Below, one piece after another: positions 23,270-34,337 of a stretch of 46,864 nucleotides of DNA (within the stretch, counting starts at the first letter, position 1; every line of letters begins with the position of its first letter). The translations under genes were made by a program, and so were the position numbers. The notes under the pieces were generated by a model. It saw only the letters and a list, made by a program, of their open reading frames with translations. It was not told where the DNA came from and made no database searches. Source of the DNA: Candidatus Omnitrophota bacterium (GTDB lineage Bacteria; Omnitrophota; Omnitrophia; Omnitrophales; Aquincolibacteriaceae); contig PLLJ01000021.1 in NCBI GenBank assembly GCA_003140935.1, positions 74,561 through 121,424 on the forward strand. Direction: 5' to 3'.

Positions 23270-23598
23270 AGAAGATCATGAGTTTTGTGGTGATACTTTC
23301 CATGTTTTTCGCACCGGTGGCTTTTCCCGCGAGTCCGTGGACTGAACAAAAAGGTTATGCCCGCCAAACCTGGGGCAAGCTTCAGTTCGGTTTAACGAAC
23401 ACGCTTCTGGGTTGGGTGGAGCTCTTCGAGACTCCCAACCGGTATGCCGGTAAAGGCGAAAATATTTGGGCGGGTGTTGGGCAAGGGATCGTCGATGGTG
23501 TATCGAATACGTTCGGGGGAGTTTTCCAGTTGCTCACTTTTCCGATCCCTGTGGATCTTGTGATCCCGCACAACGGAGTGGATCTCGGGGGTAAGTAG
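23266..23598 (+). CDS. TIGR04073-family exosortase-associated exported protein
   Basis: The 110-residue protein has a signal peptide (MKKIMSFVVILSMFFAPVAF, cleaved after FPA or nearby). A compact domain follows: WGKLQFGLTNTLLGWVELFETP, then GVGQGIVDGVSNTFGGVFQL and TFPIPVD. These are the hallmarks of the TIGR04073 family, found in genomes with exosortase sorting systems, notably omnitrophs and other PVC bacteria. Function is unknown. AAGGAG lies 8 bases before the start, and a strong terminator follows, so this is a short single-gene transcript. It is one of the better clues to the lineage. Confidence 0.8.
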   Translation: MKKIMSFVVILSMFFAPVAFPASPWTEQKGYARQTWGKLQFGLTNTLLGWVELFETPNRYAGKGENIWAGVGQGIVDGVSNTFGGVFQLLTFPIPVDLVIPHNGVDLGGK

Positions 23599-23617
23599 TC
23601 GCAGGTGTTTTTATTTG

Positions 23618-23651
23618 AAAAAAAGAGGGGGTCGCGTCCCCCTCTTTTTTT
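23618..23651. terminator. Strong intrinsic terminator
   Basis: A7GAGGGGG (23618-23631) pairs perfectly with CCCCCTCT7 (23638-23651) across the loop TCGCGT. A-rich and T-rich flanks would let it work on both strands. Confidence 0.9.
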
Positions 23652-23791
23652 GTCTCATAGAGTTATCATGACGATCAAACGGGAAAAATGGTTATCATGT
23701 CAGAATACGGAAAATGATCGCCAGACATTTATACAATGCCAGGGTTGCTGAATGAGGCCGGAGGCGCACAAAACACTTTCAGGCAAGGTTT

Positions 23792-23959
23792 GTGAGAAAT
23801 AACGATAAGGTGTTGATCCTGGCGTTTCTTTCGGCAGGTCTACTGCTCGTGGGATGTTCCCATACCATTCAGGAGAAAAAAAGCACAAGCAGCAATGAGG
23901 GGGACATAACCCAGCTTAAATTTACCGGATCAAAAGTGAAACTTGAGCACGATTTCTAA
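23792..23959 (+). CDS. Small lipoprotein
   Basis: A GTG start at 23792 gives 55 residues: a short basic head (MRNNDK), a hydrophobic stretch and the lipobox LVGC with Cys22, then a small polar domain (SHTIQEKKSTSSNEGDITQ). Lipobox plus length identify a small outer-membrane or periplasmic lipoprotein of unknown function. AAGG lies 4 bases before the start, which is close. A serine/lysine-rich linker after Cys22 is typical. No relation to the flanking genes is evident. Confidence 0.6.
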   Translation: MRNNDKVLILAFLSAGLLLVGCSHTIQEKKSTSSNEGDITQLKFTGSKVKLEHDF

Positions 23960-24002
23960 GAACAATATCTTATTAGCCAAAGCGTAACGCCGAATTTCTG
24001 GA

Positions 24003-24046
24003 TCAGGATTTCCTCTCCTCCCAAGGTCATGAGCCGGTTGTATGAA
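24003..24046 (+). repeat. Decayed partial copy D of the structured repeat
   Basis: The stretch with AAGGTCATGAGCCGGTTG (24023-24040) resembles copy A (GGAGGTCATGAGCCAGTTG), but the core is mutated and hairpin 2 and the terminator are missing. It lies before the pyrimidine-dimer glycosylase gene. Weak similarity upstream of hairpin 1 (GATCAGGATTTCCTC) supports homology. Confidence 0.4.
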
Positions 24047-24068
24047 ATGCTTTCAAGGAGATCTCCGA

Positions 24069-24503
24069 TTGCGCCTGTGGAGTTTGCATCCTCAATATTT
24101 AGACACGCAAGGGCTTTTGGCGCTTTGGCGCGAGGCTTTATTGGCCCAGAAGGTGTTAAGCGGCCACACGACCGGCTACAGAAATCATCCCCAGCTTGAG
24201 AGATTTAAAAAACATCCCCGTCCCCATAAAGCTATCGCCGGTTATTTGCTGGCGGTATGGAAAGAAGCGAAAAGGAGAGGGTATGATTTTGATCTGAAGA
24301 AGATCAAAGCGATGAGGACCAGAAGAAAGATCCGGGTTACGCGGGGGCAGCTGCAATACGAGTTCCAATGGCTTTGCCGGAAACTGAAGAAGCGTTCTCC
24401 CGGACAATATCGCTTGATCGTTTCCAAAGGAAAAATTCGCCCTCATCCTTTTTTTCAGCCGGTCAAAGGTCCCGTGGAAGGATGGGAACGCGTGAAGCGG
24501 TGA
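24069..24503 (+). CDS. Pyrimidine dimer DNA glycosylase (endonuclease V type)
   Basis: The protein LRLWSLHPQYLDTQGL, then LWREALLAQKVL and GYRNHPQLERFKKHP, matches the Pyr_excise family related to T4 endonuclease V, which excises UV-induced pyrimidine dimers. TTG 24069 is preferred to ATG 24042. AAGGAG at 24055-24060 lies 8 bases before it, and the product then begins RLWSLHP as in relatives; the family's N-terminal amine acts in catalysis. It has 144 residues. The basic C-terminal half (RTRRKIRVTRGQL, CRKLKKRSPGQY) fits DNA binding. It is convergent with the next gene and appears to be a single-gene unit. Confidence 0.85.
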   Translation: MRLWSLHPQYLDTQGLLALWREALLAQKVLSGHTTGYRNHPQLERFKKHPRPHKAIAGYLLAVWKEAKRRGYDFDLKKIKAMRTRRKIRVTRGQLQYEFQWLCRKLKKRSPGQYRLIVSKGKIRPHPFFQPVKGPVEGWERVKR

Positions 24504-24509
24504 CCGTTC

Positions 24510-25052
24510 TTAGCTCTCACGCAGAATGGTGTAATAGTCCGAGTAGATCACATCAGAGCCGTTCTTATACGAAGCGCGAGCCTTCACTTTGGTGGCACCT
24601 TGTTTTGCCAGCTTGAAGGCGTTATTCCATTCGCGTTCGCTCATGATGATCTCAAATTCCTTGGTTTCTCCCGGATTGAGATAATTATATCCTTGGGAGC
24701 TGGATTGAATGGTGTCCACCTTTTTTGTAATGACATTTTTATTTCCATGCTCATCGGTCATTTCAAAAGAGATCGCATCGAGACCCTGGCTTGTTTCGTC
24801 GGCATTCAAACGCCGGCTTATATTCAACCGTTGAGTTCTCGAACTGATATTTTTTACCGCTACCTTTAACGGTTTGATAGGCCCATTGTTCTTTGCTTTA
24901 ATAATATTATTGGATGGCGCGTAATAAATTCCGTTGTAGTAGCCAGACTCGTTGTAAACCAGTATTTTGACTTCAAATGCGTCGCTGGCATGGGCAGGCG
25001 CTTGAGAGATGCCCAGAAGCACAAGGACCATGACCCCGATCGTTTTCAGCAT
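24510..25052 (-). CDS. Exported protein of unknown function
   Basis: The 180-residue protein has a signal peptide (MLKTIGVMVLVLLGISQA, cleavage near PAHAS). A beta-rich domain follows with PLKVAVKNISSRTQRLNI and NYLNPGETKEFEIIMSERE, resembling immunoglobulin-like domains in which a conserved hydrophobic edge and a PGET turn occur. I do not recognise a named family. AAGAAGGGGG lies before ATG 25052. It starts 17 bases after the flippase gene stops, so the two form one transcript. It could act in envelope polysaccharide handling by association only. Confidence 0.6.
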   Translation of the reverse strand: MLKTIGVMVLVLLGISQAPAHASDAFEVKILVYNESGYYNGIYYAPSNNIIKAKNNGPIKPLKVAVKNISSRTQRLNISRRLNADETSQGLDAISFEMTDEHGNKNVITKKVDTIQSSSQGYNYLNPGETKEFEIIMSEREWNNAFKLAKQGATKVKARASYKNGSDVIYSDYYTILRES

Positions 25053-25069
25053 AGAACCCCCTTCTTAAT

Positions 25070-26356
25070 TTAAGAGAACTTAAGCCGTTTTACGGTCACG
25101 TAGGTGACGGTGAAGATCCCCGCCTCGATCATGATCGTCGCGAGCGCCGCTCCCACATAAGAAAAAGAATCGATCAGGAGGAAGATCATCGGAAGACCGA
25201 TCATCGCCATGATCACATGGATCCTGGAATAGATGTGCGTTTTGCCGCAGACGAGCAGGAATTGCACGCGGAAAGCGTTGGAGCTGATAAAAAAGACGGA
25301 TACGAGAAGAAGCCGGAAGGAGAGCACGGTCTCAGGATAATGTCCGCCAAAGATCGTGCGGATGATCGGATCCGCGAAAACAAAGATAGGCGGCAGGCAG
25401 AGGAGCGAGATCGTGACCGTGATCAGCTGGATCCTTTGCATAAATTCGAACGCCCGGGCCTTGCTTCTATGGAATATCTTGCTCAGGCGCGGAAAAAGCG
25501 CCTGGGAAAAAGAGGAGAGTGGAAAGGTCTGGCAGAGACCGGCGAATTTTTCGGCGATAGAATAAAATCCAGTGACCGTATTATTGGTGAGAAGCCCGAC
25601 GGCAAAAATACGCGTGGTGGTATAAGCGTTGATCGCGACGATCGAAACGAAAATGTCCCATCCCGCCGTCAATTGGTTCCGCAAACTGGTGTATCCCGGA
25701 AAACGGAACGATATCCCCAAATGTTTAAAAGCGATATACTGCCCCCAAAGGCCGGTGATCAGGCCCACCGACGAGATGATGAGCGGTACCATTAGATAGT
25801 CTTGCGGCCCCCTGACGGAAAAGAGAATAAGAACGACCGTGAGGATCCCGCCCGCGATATTAAGGTCCGCGATATATTTCATTTTTTCAGTGCCCTGGAA
25901 GAACCAGACAGGAAAGAGCGTGTTCCCCAGCACCGCGCCGAAACTTAATACATAGACCATCCAATCATCCCTGAACTTAGGAATAAAATAAACAACACAG
26001 CTGACCAGGACGAGGCTCACGAGCGCCAAGCCTATTTTGGCCGTCATCACCGATGAAAAGACCTTGCTGACTTCCGTGCGGTCATGCTGACAAAGGGAAA
26101 TCTCTTTGGTGGCAGAGATGCTGAACCCGTAATCGGTCAGGATCATAAAATATTGGACGAAGGCTTGCGCGAAGGCGATCAGGCCGAATTTCTCCGGGCC
26201 GATGACCCTGAAAAGGTAAGGCAGGATCAGGACCGGAAGGAGATAGGTGATGGCTTGCAACACGGAAAGCGAGGCGAAATTATTGAGCACGGTTTTCCGC
26301 TCGTGGGGTTTAGCCATGCCATAAGTTTTCTTGATCTGGCGGATCAGCGAATGCAT
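25070..26356 (-). CDS. Wzx-type polysaccharide flippase (MOP superfamily)
   Basis: The 428-residue membrane protein has about twelve spans and the features of Wzx/PST transporters: NFASLSVLQAITYLLPVLIL near the start, GPEKFGLIAFAQAFVQY and ILTDYGFSISATKEIS. Wzx proteins flip lipid-linked sugar repeat units from cytoplasm to periplasm. No sugar-transfer genes lie next to it; the GT2 glycosyltransferase is 18 kb away. A TATAAA box (complement at 26364-26369) sits 7 bases before ATG and no Shine-Dalgarno is seen, suggesting a leaderless transcript. The gene is divergent from the GH1 glycosidase. Confidence 0.85.
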   Translation of the reverse strand: MHSLIRQIKKTYGMAKPHERKTVLNNFASLSVLQAITYLLPVLILPYLFRVIGPEKFGLIAFAQAFVQYFMILTDYGFSISATKEISLCQHDRTEVSKVFSSVMTAKIGLALVSLVLVSCVVYFIPKFRDDWMVYVLSFGAVLGNTLFPVWFFQGTEKMKYIADLNIAGGILTVVLILFSVRGPQDYLMVPLIISSVGLITGLWGQYIAFKHLGISFRFPGYTSLRNQLTAGWDIFVSIVAINAYTTTRIFAVGLLTNNTVTGFYSIAEKFAGLCQTFPLSSFSQALFPRLSKIFHRSKARAFEFMQRIQLITVTISLLCLPPIFVFADPIIRTIFGGHYPETVLSFRLLLVSVFFISSNAFRVQFLLVCGKTHIYSRIHVIMAMIGLPMIFLLIDSFSYVGAALATIMIEAGIFTVTYVTVKRLKFS

Positions 26357-26363
26357 GCTGTAA

Positions 26364-26369
26364 TTTATA
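26364..26369 (-). promoter_or_regulatory. -10 box of the flippase gene, leaderless type
   Basis: On the minus strand TATAAA is followed by seven bases (TTACAGC) and the ATG at 26356. TTGTCT lies about 15 bases upstream as a possible -35. Neither AGGAG nor GGAGG occurs before the ATG. Confidence 0.45.
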
Positions 26370-26423
26370 CTGTTCCCAGTCGCGAGACAAGCGCTATGCG
26401 GACAACAGGCCGCAGTCTCCAGT

Positions 26424-26453
26424 TTGTCGTCTCATGTCTCCCTGTGGTACAAT
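26424..26453 (+). promoter_or_regulatory. Promoter of the GH1 gene and its leader frame
   Basis: TTGTCG (26424-26429) and TACAAT (26448-26453) are 18 bases apart. Five bases (TCGCC) separate the -10 box from ATG 26459, so the transcript would start on or next to that ATG. Confidence 0.45.
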
Positions 26454-26458
26454 TCGCC

Positions 26459-26548
26459 ATGATTTACTTTGTTCAAAAAACGAATTGGAAATCATGGCAG
26501 TCCAAGTCGCTCTTCATGAAAAGAAACGGGAGACTTGGGCCCCCATGA
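26459..26548 (+). CDS. 29-residue leader frame coupled to the GH1 gene
   Basis: ATG 26459 lies 5 bases after a TACAAT box and opens 29 codons (MIYFVQKTNWKSWQSKSLFM...). Its TGA at 26546-26548 overlaps the GH1 start codon as ATGA. The GH1 start has no Shine-Dalgarno sequence of its own, so ribosomes finishing this peptide could re-initiate there. The peptide is basic and aromatic and resembles no known protein. Selection at the peptide level cannot be judged from one copy. Confidence 0.45.
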   Translation: MIYFVQKTNWKSWQSKSLFMKRNGRLGPP

Positions 26549-27786
26549 TCCAATTTCCGAAAGACTTTCTCTGGGGAGCGGCCACGGCAGCCTATCAAGT
26601 GGAAGGCGGCAATATCCATGCCGATTGGTGGCGCTGGGAAAAAAAGACCGGCAAGGAGAATTCCGGTCTCGCGTGCTGCCACTATGATCTTTATGCATCC
26701 GATTTTGCACTCGCGAAGGATCTGGGTCATAACGCCCACCGTCTTTCCGTGGAATGGAGCCGCATCGAGCCCGAGGAGGGAAAATTCTCGGAAGAGGCGC
26801 TCAAGCATTATGTCGATGTGATCCTGGCTTTGAAAGCGCGGAGGATCGAGCCGGTCGTGACACTGCACCATTTCACCAATCCGGCCTGGCTCGCGGATTC
26901 CGGAGGCTGGGAAAACAAAAAATCCGTGGCGGCTTTCCTGCACTACTCGGAATTCATGGTTCGCGCGTTGGCAGCGTATGTCCGTTACTGGATCACAGTG
27001 AACGAGCCGACGATCTATTTTTCCCACGCCTATATTCTTGGCGTATGGCCGCCGCAGGAAAAGTCACTTTGGAAAGCGTGGACCATCAAAAATCGCTTAG
27101 CCGAAGCACATATCAAGACCTATCGCCTGATTCATAAGATCTACAAGAAACTGAATATTCCAAAACCTTCCGTCAGCATCGCTCAGCACATGCAAGCCTT
27201 TGTGCCGTGTACGCCCAGCATCAAGAACAGATTCGCCACGTTTTTGCGCCACCAGTGGTTCAATCTCGGGTATATCGATATGTTCGTGCGGCATCAAGCC
27301 CTGGACTTTATCGGAGTCAATTACTATTCGAGGCAATTGGTGGAGCTCGAGAAGTGGGGCTTCCGCAATCTGGCGGCGGATGTCTGTAAAAACAATCATC
27401 ACCCGGTTGAAAAAAATTCTTTGGGCTGGGACATTTACCCGGAAGGGCTGAGCGACCTTCTCCTCAAGCTCAAGAAATACAACTTGCCCGTCATGATCAC
27501 AGAGAACGGCGTTTGCGTCTCCGATGACTCCAGGCGATGGGAGTATATTGCCGGCCACTTGCGTCAGATGCATCAAGCCATGGAGCAAGGTGTTCCTGTG
27601 ACGGGTTATCTCTACTGGTCGCTTTTAGATAATTTTGAATGGGATAAAGGGTTTGCCCCGAGGTTCGGCCTGATCGGTATGGATTACAAGACGCAGCAAA
27701 GAACGGTCCGGGAAAGTGCCGTCAAATTCAGCAAGGTTTGCAAAACGGGCATTTTAGAAGAGAGAAGTCACCAGTTGCTTGGGTAA
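26545..27786 (+). CDS. GH1 family glycosidase (beta-glucosidase-like)
   Basis: From ATG 26545 the 413-residue protein begins MIQFPKDFLWGAATAAYQVE, the normal N-terminus of glycoside hydrolase family 1. Acid/base Glu lies in TVNEPTIYFSHAY and the nucleophile in VMITENGVCVSD; YWSLLDNFEWDKGFAPRFGL is the C-terminal signature. It has no signal peptide, so it acts in the cytoplasm on beta-linked sugars. An ATG at 26494 in the same frame would add 17 residues not typical of the family. Preferred start 26545 overlaps the stop of a short leader frame. Confidence 0.9.
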   Translation: MIQFPKDFLWGAATAAYQVEGGNIHADWWRWEKKTGKENSGLACCHYDLYASDFALAKDLGHNAHRLSVEWSRIEPEEGKFSEEALKHYVDVILALKARRIEPVVTLHHFTNPAWLADSGGWENKKSVAAFLHYSEFMVRALAAYVRYWITVNEPTIYFSHAYILGVWPPQEKSLWKAWTIKNRLAEAHIKTYRLIHKIYKKLNIPKPSVSIAQHMQAFVPCTPSIKNRFATFLRHQWFNLGYIDMFVRHQALDFIGVNYYSRQLVELEKWGFRNLAADVCKNNHHPVEKNSLGWDIYPEGLSDLLLKLKKYNLPVMITENGVCVSDDSRRWEYIAGHLRQMHQAMEQGVPVTGYLYWSLLDNFEWDKGFAPRFGLIGMDYKTQQRTVRESAVKFSKVCKTGILEERSHQLLG

Positions 27787-27824
27787 AAAAATCCCAAAAA
27801 AGGTTGGGGCGGTATCATGGACTC

Positions 27825-28031
27825 ATGAATACGGCTAACATTTTGGCGGGGGTCATTTTCGGGAGCATCGGTTTCGCGGCCTTTATTTATGGAAAGAAAC
27901 AAGCGAATCTCAAGGCCCTGGTGATCGGTGTGATCCTCATGGTCTACCCTTATTTTGTGCCGAACCCCATAGCGCTTTTCGCCATTGGCACGGTCCTGAC
28001 GATCGCTCTTTTTCTGCCTTTTGGGGGATGA
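27825..28031 (+). CDS. Small two- or three-span membrane protein
   Basis: The 68-residue protein is almost entirely hydrophobic: ILAGVIFGSIGFAAFIYGKK, LKALVIGVILMVYPYFVP and ALFAIGTVLTIALFLPFGG. Similar short proteins are common in environmental Gram-negative bacteria and have no assigned function. ATG 27825 lies 6 bases after TATCAT (27813-27818) with no usable Shine-Dalgarno, so it may be leaderless. It lies 38 bases after the GH1 gene and 61 before the helicase start used here. Confidence 0.65.
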   Translation: MNTANILAGVIFGSIGFAAFIYGKKQANLKALVIGVILMVYPYFVPNPIALFAIGTVLTIALFLPFGG

Positions 28032-28079
28032 TCCTCAAGCCGGACGCTTTATTAACTCGTATTTCGGCCGAATCCGTTC

Positions 28080-28085
28080 TATAAT
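28080..28085 (+). promoter_or_regulatory. -10 box before the helicase gene
   Basis: A perfect TATAAT overlaps the in-frame ATG at 28084 and lies 7 bases before ATG 28093. If it is the -10 box, 28084 cannot be transcribed and the message would start at ATG 28093. The -35 region (TCGTAT at 17 bases) is weak. Confidence 0.4.
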
Positions 28086-28092
28086 GCAAAAT

Positions 28093-29346
28093 ATGCCTCA
28101 TACAACACCCTCTTTAGCTCAGCCAACACCGGCAACTTTCTATGGATTGGGGATCGCCCCGCATATTTTGGAAACGCTGACAAGAATGAAATTCGTGTCG
28201 CCCACGCCGATTCAGCAAAAGGCCATTCCTCTTGCCGTTACGGGGCAGGACGTGATCGGAGTGGCGCAGACGGGGACCGGAAAAACCCTCGCGTTCGGGA
28301 TCCCGATGATCCAGCGTCTTACGCAAACCAAAGGCCGCGGGTTGATCCTCGTGCCGACCCGTGAACTGGCCTATCAGGTCCATCAAAGCATTCATAAGCT
28401 TGATCCCAAGATAAAATTCGCGGTCCTGATCGGCGGCGCTTCCATGCACAATCAGATCCAGGAGCTTCGTCAGCATCCCCGCATTCTGATCGCCACGCCG
28501 GGTCGCCTGATCGACCACATGGAACAGCGCTACGTATTCCTCAATGAGATCAGCATTCTCGTGCTCGATGAGGCCGACCGAATGCTGGACATGGGTTTCG
28601 CGCCGCAGATCCAGAAGATCATCCGCGTGTTGCCTAAGGAACGCCAGACCATGCTTTTCTCGGCGACCATGCCGGATACCATCATGAAGATTGCGGCGTC
28701 CCAGATGAAATTGCCGGTCCATATCGAGATCGCAAAATCAGGGACCGTGGCGGAAAAAATCACTCAGGAAGTCTTTGTCGTGAAAAAAGAATCCAAAAGA
28801 GATCTTCTGAAGAAGGTGCTCGCGCAATACCACGGGACCATCCTTATTTTTTCAAGGACCAAGATCGGCGCTTACAAGATCACCCGTGCGATCCGTGAAA
28901 TGGGGCACAATGCCGCGGAGATCCATGCCGACCGGTCGCTTTCGCAAAGGCGGGAAGCGCTGGAAGGGTTCAAGTCAGGAAAATACCGCATCCTTGTGGC
29001 GACCGATATTGCGGCGCGTGGCATTGATGTGAAGGGGATCGAGCTGGTACTCAACTACGATCTTCCGGATGACTCAGAGAATTACATTCACCGCATCGGC
29101 CGTACGGGCCGTATCGGTGACAAAGGGCATGCCATCTCGTTCGCGACGCCCGAGCAGGGAAAAGACGTCAAAGACATCGAAAAGATCATGCGCATGGCGC
29201 TTCCCGTTGCCGAACATCCTGAAATGAAGCTCGAGAGTTTCATCGAACACAAGCCGGTCAAAGTCGCCTCTTTCGGCGGCCGTCGCTTCGGCCGGGGAGG
29301 CCGCTCCCGCGGCTATATCGCCGCCGCTTTCCGCAAGTCGCGTTAA
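28093..29346 (+). CDS. DEAD-box ATP-dependent RNA helicase
   Basis: The 417-residue protein has the helicase motifs in order: Q motif (PTPIQQKAIPL), I (AQTGTGKT), Ia (PTRELAYQ), Ib (ATPGRLIDH), II (VLDEADRM), III (SATMPDT), IV-V (ARGIDVKG) and VI (HRIGRTGR). The tail is basic and glycine/arginine-rich (GGRRFGRGGRSRG), as in RhlE-type helicases that act on ribosomes or in mRNA decay and cold response. ATG 28093 is chosen because a TATAAT lies 7 bases upstream; ATG 28084 is the alternative and adds three residues. It ends in a terminator shared with groEL2. Confidence 0.92.
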   Translation: MPHTTPSLAQPTPATFYGLGIAPHILETLTRMKFVSPTPIQQKAIPLAVTGQDVIGVAQTGTGKTLAFGIPMIQRLTQTKGRGLILVPTRELAYQVHQSIHKLDPKIKFAVLIGGASMHNQIQELRQHPRILIATPGRLIDHMEQRYVFLNEISILVLDEADRMLDMGFAPQIQKIIRVLPKERQTMLFSATMPDTIMKIAASQMKLPVHIEIAKSGTVAEKITQEVFVVKKESKRDLLKKVLAQYHGTILIFSRTKIGAYKITRAIREMGHNAAEIHADRSLSQRREALEGFKSGKYRILVATDIAARGIDVKGIELVLNYDLPDDSENYIHRIGRTGRIGDKGHAISFATPEQGKDVKDIEKIMRMALPVAEHPEMKLESFIEHKPVKVASFGGRRFGRGGRSRGYIAAAFRKSR

Positions 29347-29415
29347 CCTCCTCCAAAAGTTGTTCTTTTCCCGTCCTTGGTTTTCGGATCTTGTCTTGAT
29401 CGGCAGGGAGGCAAT

Positions 29416-29454
29416 AAAAAAGGGGGCAAGCGTTAACCGCCTGCCCCCTTTTTT
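29416..29454. terminator. Bidirectional terminator between helicase and groEL2
   Basis: A6GGGGGCA pairs with TGCCCCCT6 around the loop AGCGTTAACCGCC. It serves the plus-strand helicase gene and the minus-strand groEL operon, which converge here. Confidence 0.9.
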
Positions 29455-29472
29455 GTTAGGTTGCTCTTCAGA

Positions 29473-31101
<1,629 letters not shown>

Positions 31102-31105
31102 GGGG

Positions 31106-31399
31106 TTACTCCTTCTCGTAAACGGCGAGGATCTCGCTCTCTTTGACGATCTTGTGCTTCGCGCCATCGATCAAGATGTCGTCGCCGGAATATTTCCCGA
31201 AAAGCACGCGATCGCCTTTTTTCACTTCAATGGGCTGGACCTTGCCGGATTCGAGCATTTTCCCGGAGCCGATCGCGATGACCTTGCCTTCGGTCTTTTC
31301 TTCTTTCGCGGTGTCCGGAAGGATGATGCCGCCCTTGGTCTTCGCTTCTGCTTCAAGAACTTCCACGAGCACTCTGTCTGCTAACGGTCTAACTTTCAT
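31106..31399 (-). CDS. groES: GroES co-chaperonin
   Basis: The 97-residue protein has the Hsp10 pattern: [18 protein letters not shown], the mobile loop [18 protein letters not shown] (about 20-37) that contacts GroEL, and [14 protein letters not shown]. It caps the GroEL ring. AAGGAG precedes the ATG at 31399. It sits between two groEL genes rather than before the first, so the operon order is groEL, groES, groEL2. The single GroES presumably serves both chaperonins. Confidence 0.97.
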   Translation of the reverse strand: MKVRPLADRVLVEVLEAEAKTKGGIILPDTAKEEKTEGKVIAIGSGKMLESGKVQPIEVKKGDRVLFGKYSGDDILIDGAKHKIVKESEILAVYEKE

Positions 31400-31445
31400 G
31401 TTTGGATCTCCTTTTTTATTAGTGATGTGTTCCTAACAGGGTTGT

Positions 31446-33298
<1,853 letters not shown>

Positions 33299-33346
33299 AA
33301 CCTCGGAATGGCGAATCGTTTTAATAAGTAGATTCAATTCGAGGCG

Positions 33347-33373
33347 CTAGCACTCCACAATCCAGAGTGCCAA
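33347..33373. promoter_or_regulatory. CIRCE element (HrcA operator)
   Basis: CTAGCACTC (33347-33355) and GAGTGCCAA (33365-33373) are separated by exactly 9 bases, matching the CIRCE consensus arms (TTAGCACTC and GAGTGCTAA) with one mismatch each. It lies upstream of groEL in the 368-base gap from 33111 to 33478, which has no gene; the gap also contains the MITE-like repeat. hrcA itself is not in this window. Confidence 0.92.
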
Positions 33374-33478
33374 GCGAGGCGTTATTCTATTCGGCAGGCC
33401 AAGAAAATCAAGTAGAATTTTTCCCAACCTTCATCTTCGAAGTGCGCATTTGACCTTTTCGGAGGTGGGGAGGGAATG

Positions 33479-34237
33479 CTATTGTTCGTAGTGCTCCCTC
33501 CAAAGGGCGAGGAGGGACTTGACGGAGTGTTTAGGGTCGATGATATCGATGCGCGTTGTGTGGGGCGTCAGCACCCCGGCAAAACCGCCCGTGGCCAAGA
33601 CCCGCAGGTTTTTTCCATAACGCTTCCGGAACCTCAGGATCAACTCATCGGTCATTGCCCCATAGCCTTCAAGGATCCCCGATTCCATGCATTCACGAGT
33701 GCTCCTCCCGAGGAAAGATTTTGCCTTTTTCGGAAGAGGAAGTCCCTTAGGAAGCAAGGCAGCTTTCTGACCAAGTGCTCTATAGGATGTCTCGGGCCCC
33801 GGGATGATCATTCCTCCTCGGAAGACCCCTTTTGGGTCAATATAATCGAAAGTAATGGCCGTTCCATAATCAATCACGAGCAGGGGGAGGCGGTACATCC
33901 GGACAGCACCATAGATATTGACCTTCCTATCAATCCCTAAGATGTTGTAATTACTATATTTATGGCGTATTTTTATAGGTAAATTTCCACCAACTGTGCA
34001 GATACGCACACCTTTAATATAACATAATTTATATTTTAAAAAACAAGTAATTTTAGGGAAGACAGAGCTTATAATGACATCTAAATGACTATTTTTACCA
34101 CTTTTGTTCAGTTTAATGGCGAATTTTGGGATGTCGCCATATTTCATTGATTTAAAACACAACAATCGTCCAGCTTGATAAAATCCAACCGTAGCAGCCG
34201 TATTCCCGACATCAATAGCCAATATCCGTTTGATCAT
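33479..34237 (-). CDS. coaX: Type III pantothenate kinase
   Basis: The 252-residue enzyme phosphorylates pantothenate, the first step of CoA synthesis. Visible motifs are the N-terminal phosphate loop AIDVGNTAATVGFYQAG, IDYGTAITFDYID in the middle, GGMIIPGPETSYRAL and ATGGFAGVL near the end. ATG 34237 with GGGAGG upstream is the expected start. Composition changes inside the gene: about the first hundred codons (33940-34237) are AT-rich with many Lys, Ile, Tyr and Asn, while the rest is GC-rich like its neighbours. The open frame and motifs remain intact, so the gene looks functional but mosaic. Confidence 0.92.
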   Translation of the reverse strand: MIKRILAIDVGNTAATVGFYQAGRLLCFKSMKYGDIPKFAIKLNKSGKNSHLDVIISSVFPKITCFLKYKLCYIKGVRICTVGGNLPIKIRHKYSNYNILGIDRKVNIYGAVRMYRLPLLVIDYGTAITFDYIDPKGVFRGGMIIPGPETSYRALGQKAALLPKGLPLPKKAKSFLGRSTRECMESGILEGYGAMTDELILRFRKRYGKNLRVLATGGFAGVLTPHTTRIDIIDPKHSVKSLLALWREHYEQ

Positions 34238-34337
34238 ATCCCCAAACCTCCCGTAAAGCCTATAATCACCGTGATAGTAAAAATAATTCGATTTACCACC
34301 TAATGCCAAAAAGTTGATAATTATAGGACGGTGATAG

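Noticed and set aside
26494..26544. ATG 26494 as the GH1 start
   Set aside because: It adds 17 residues not typical of GH1 proteins; ATG 26545 gives the canonical N-terminus and overlaps the leader stop.
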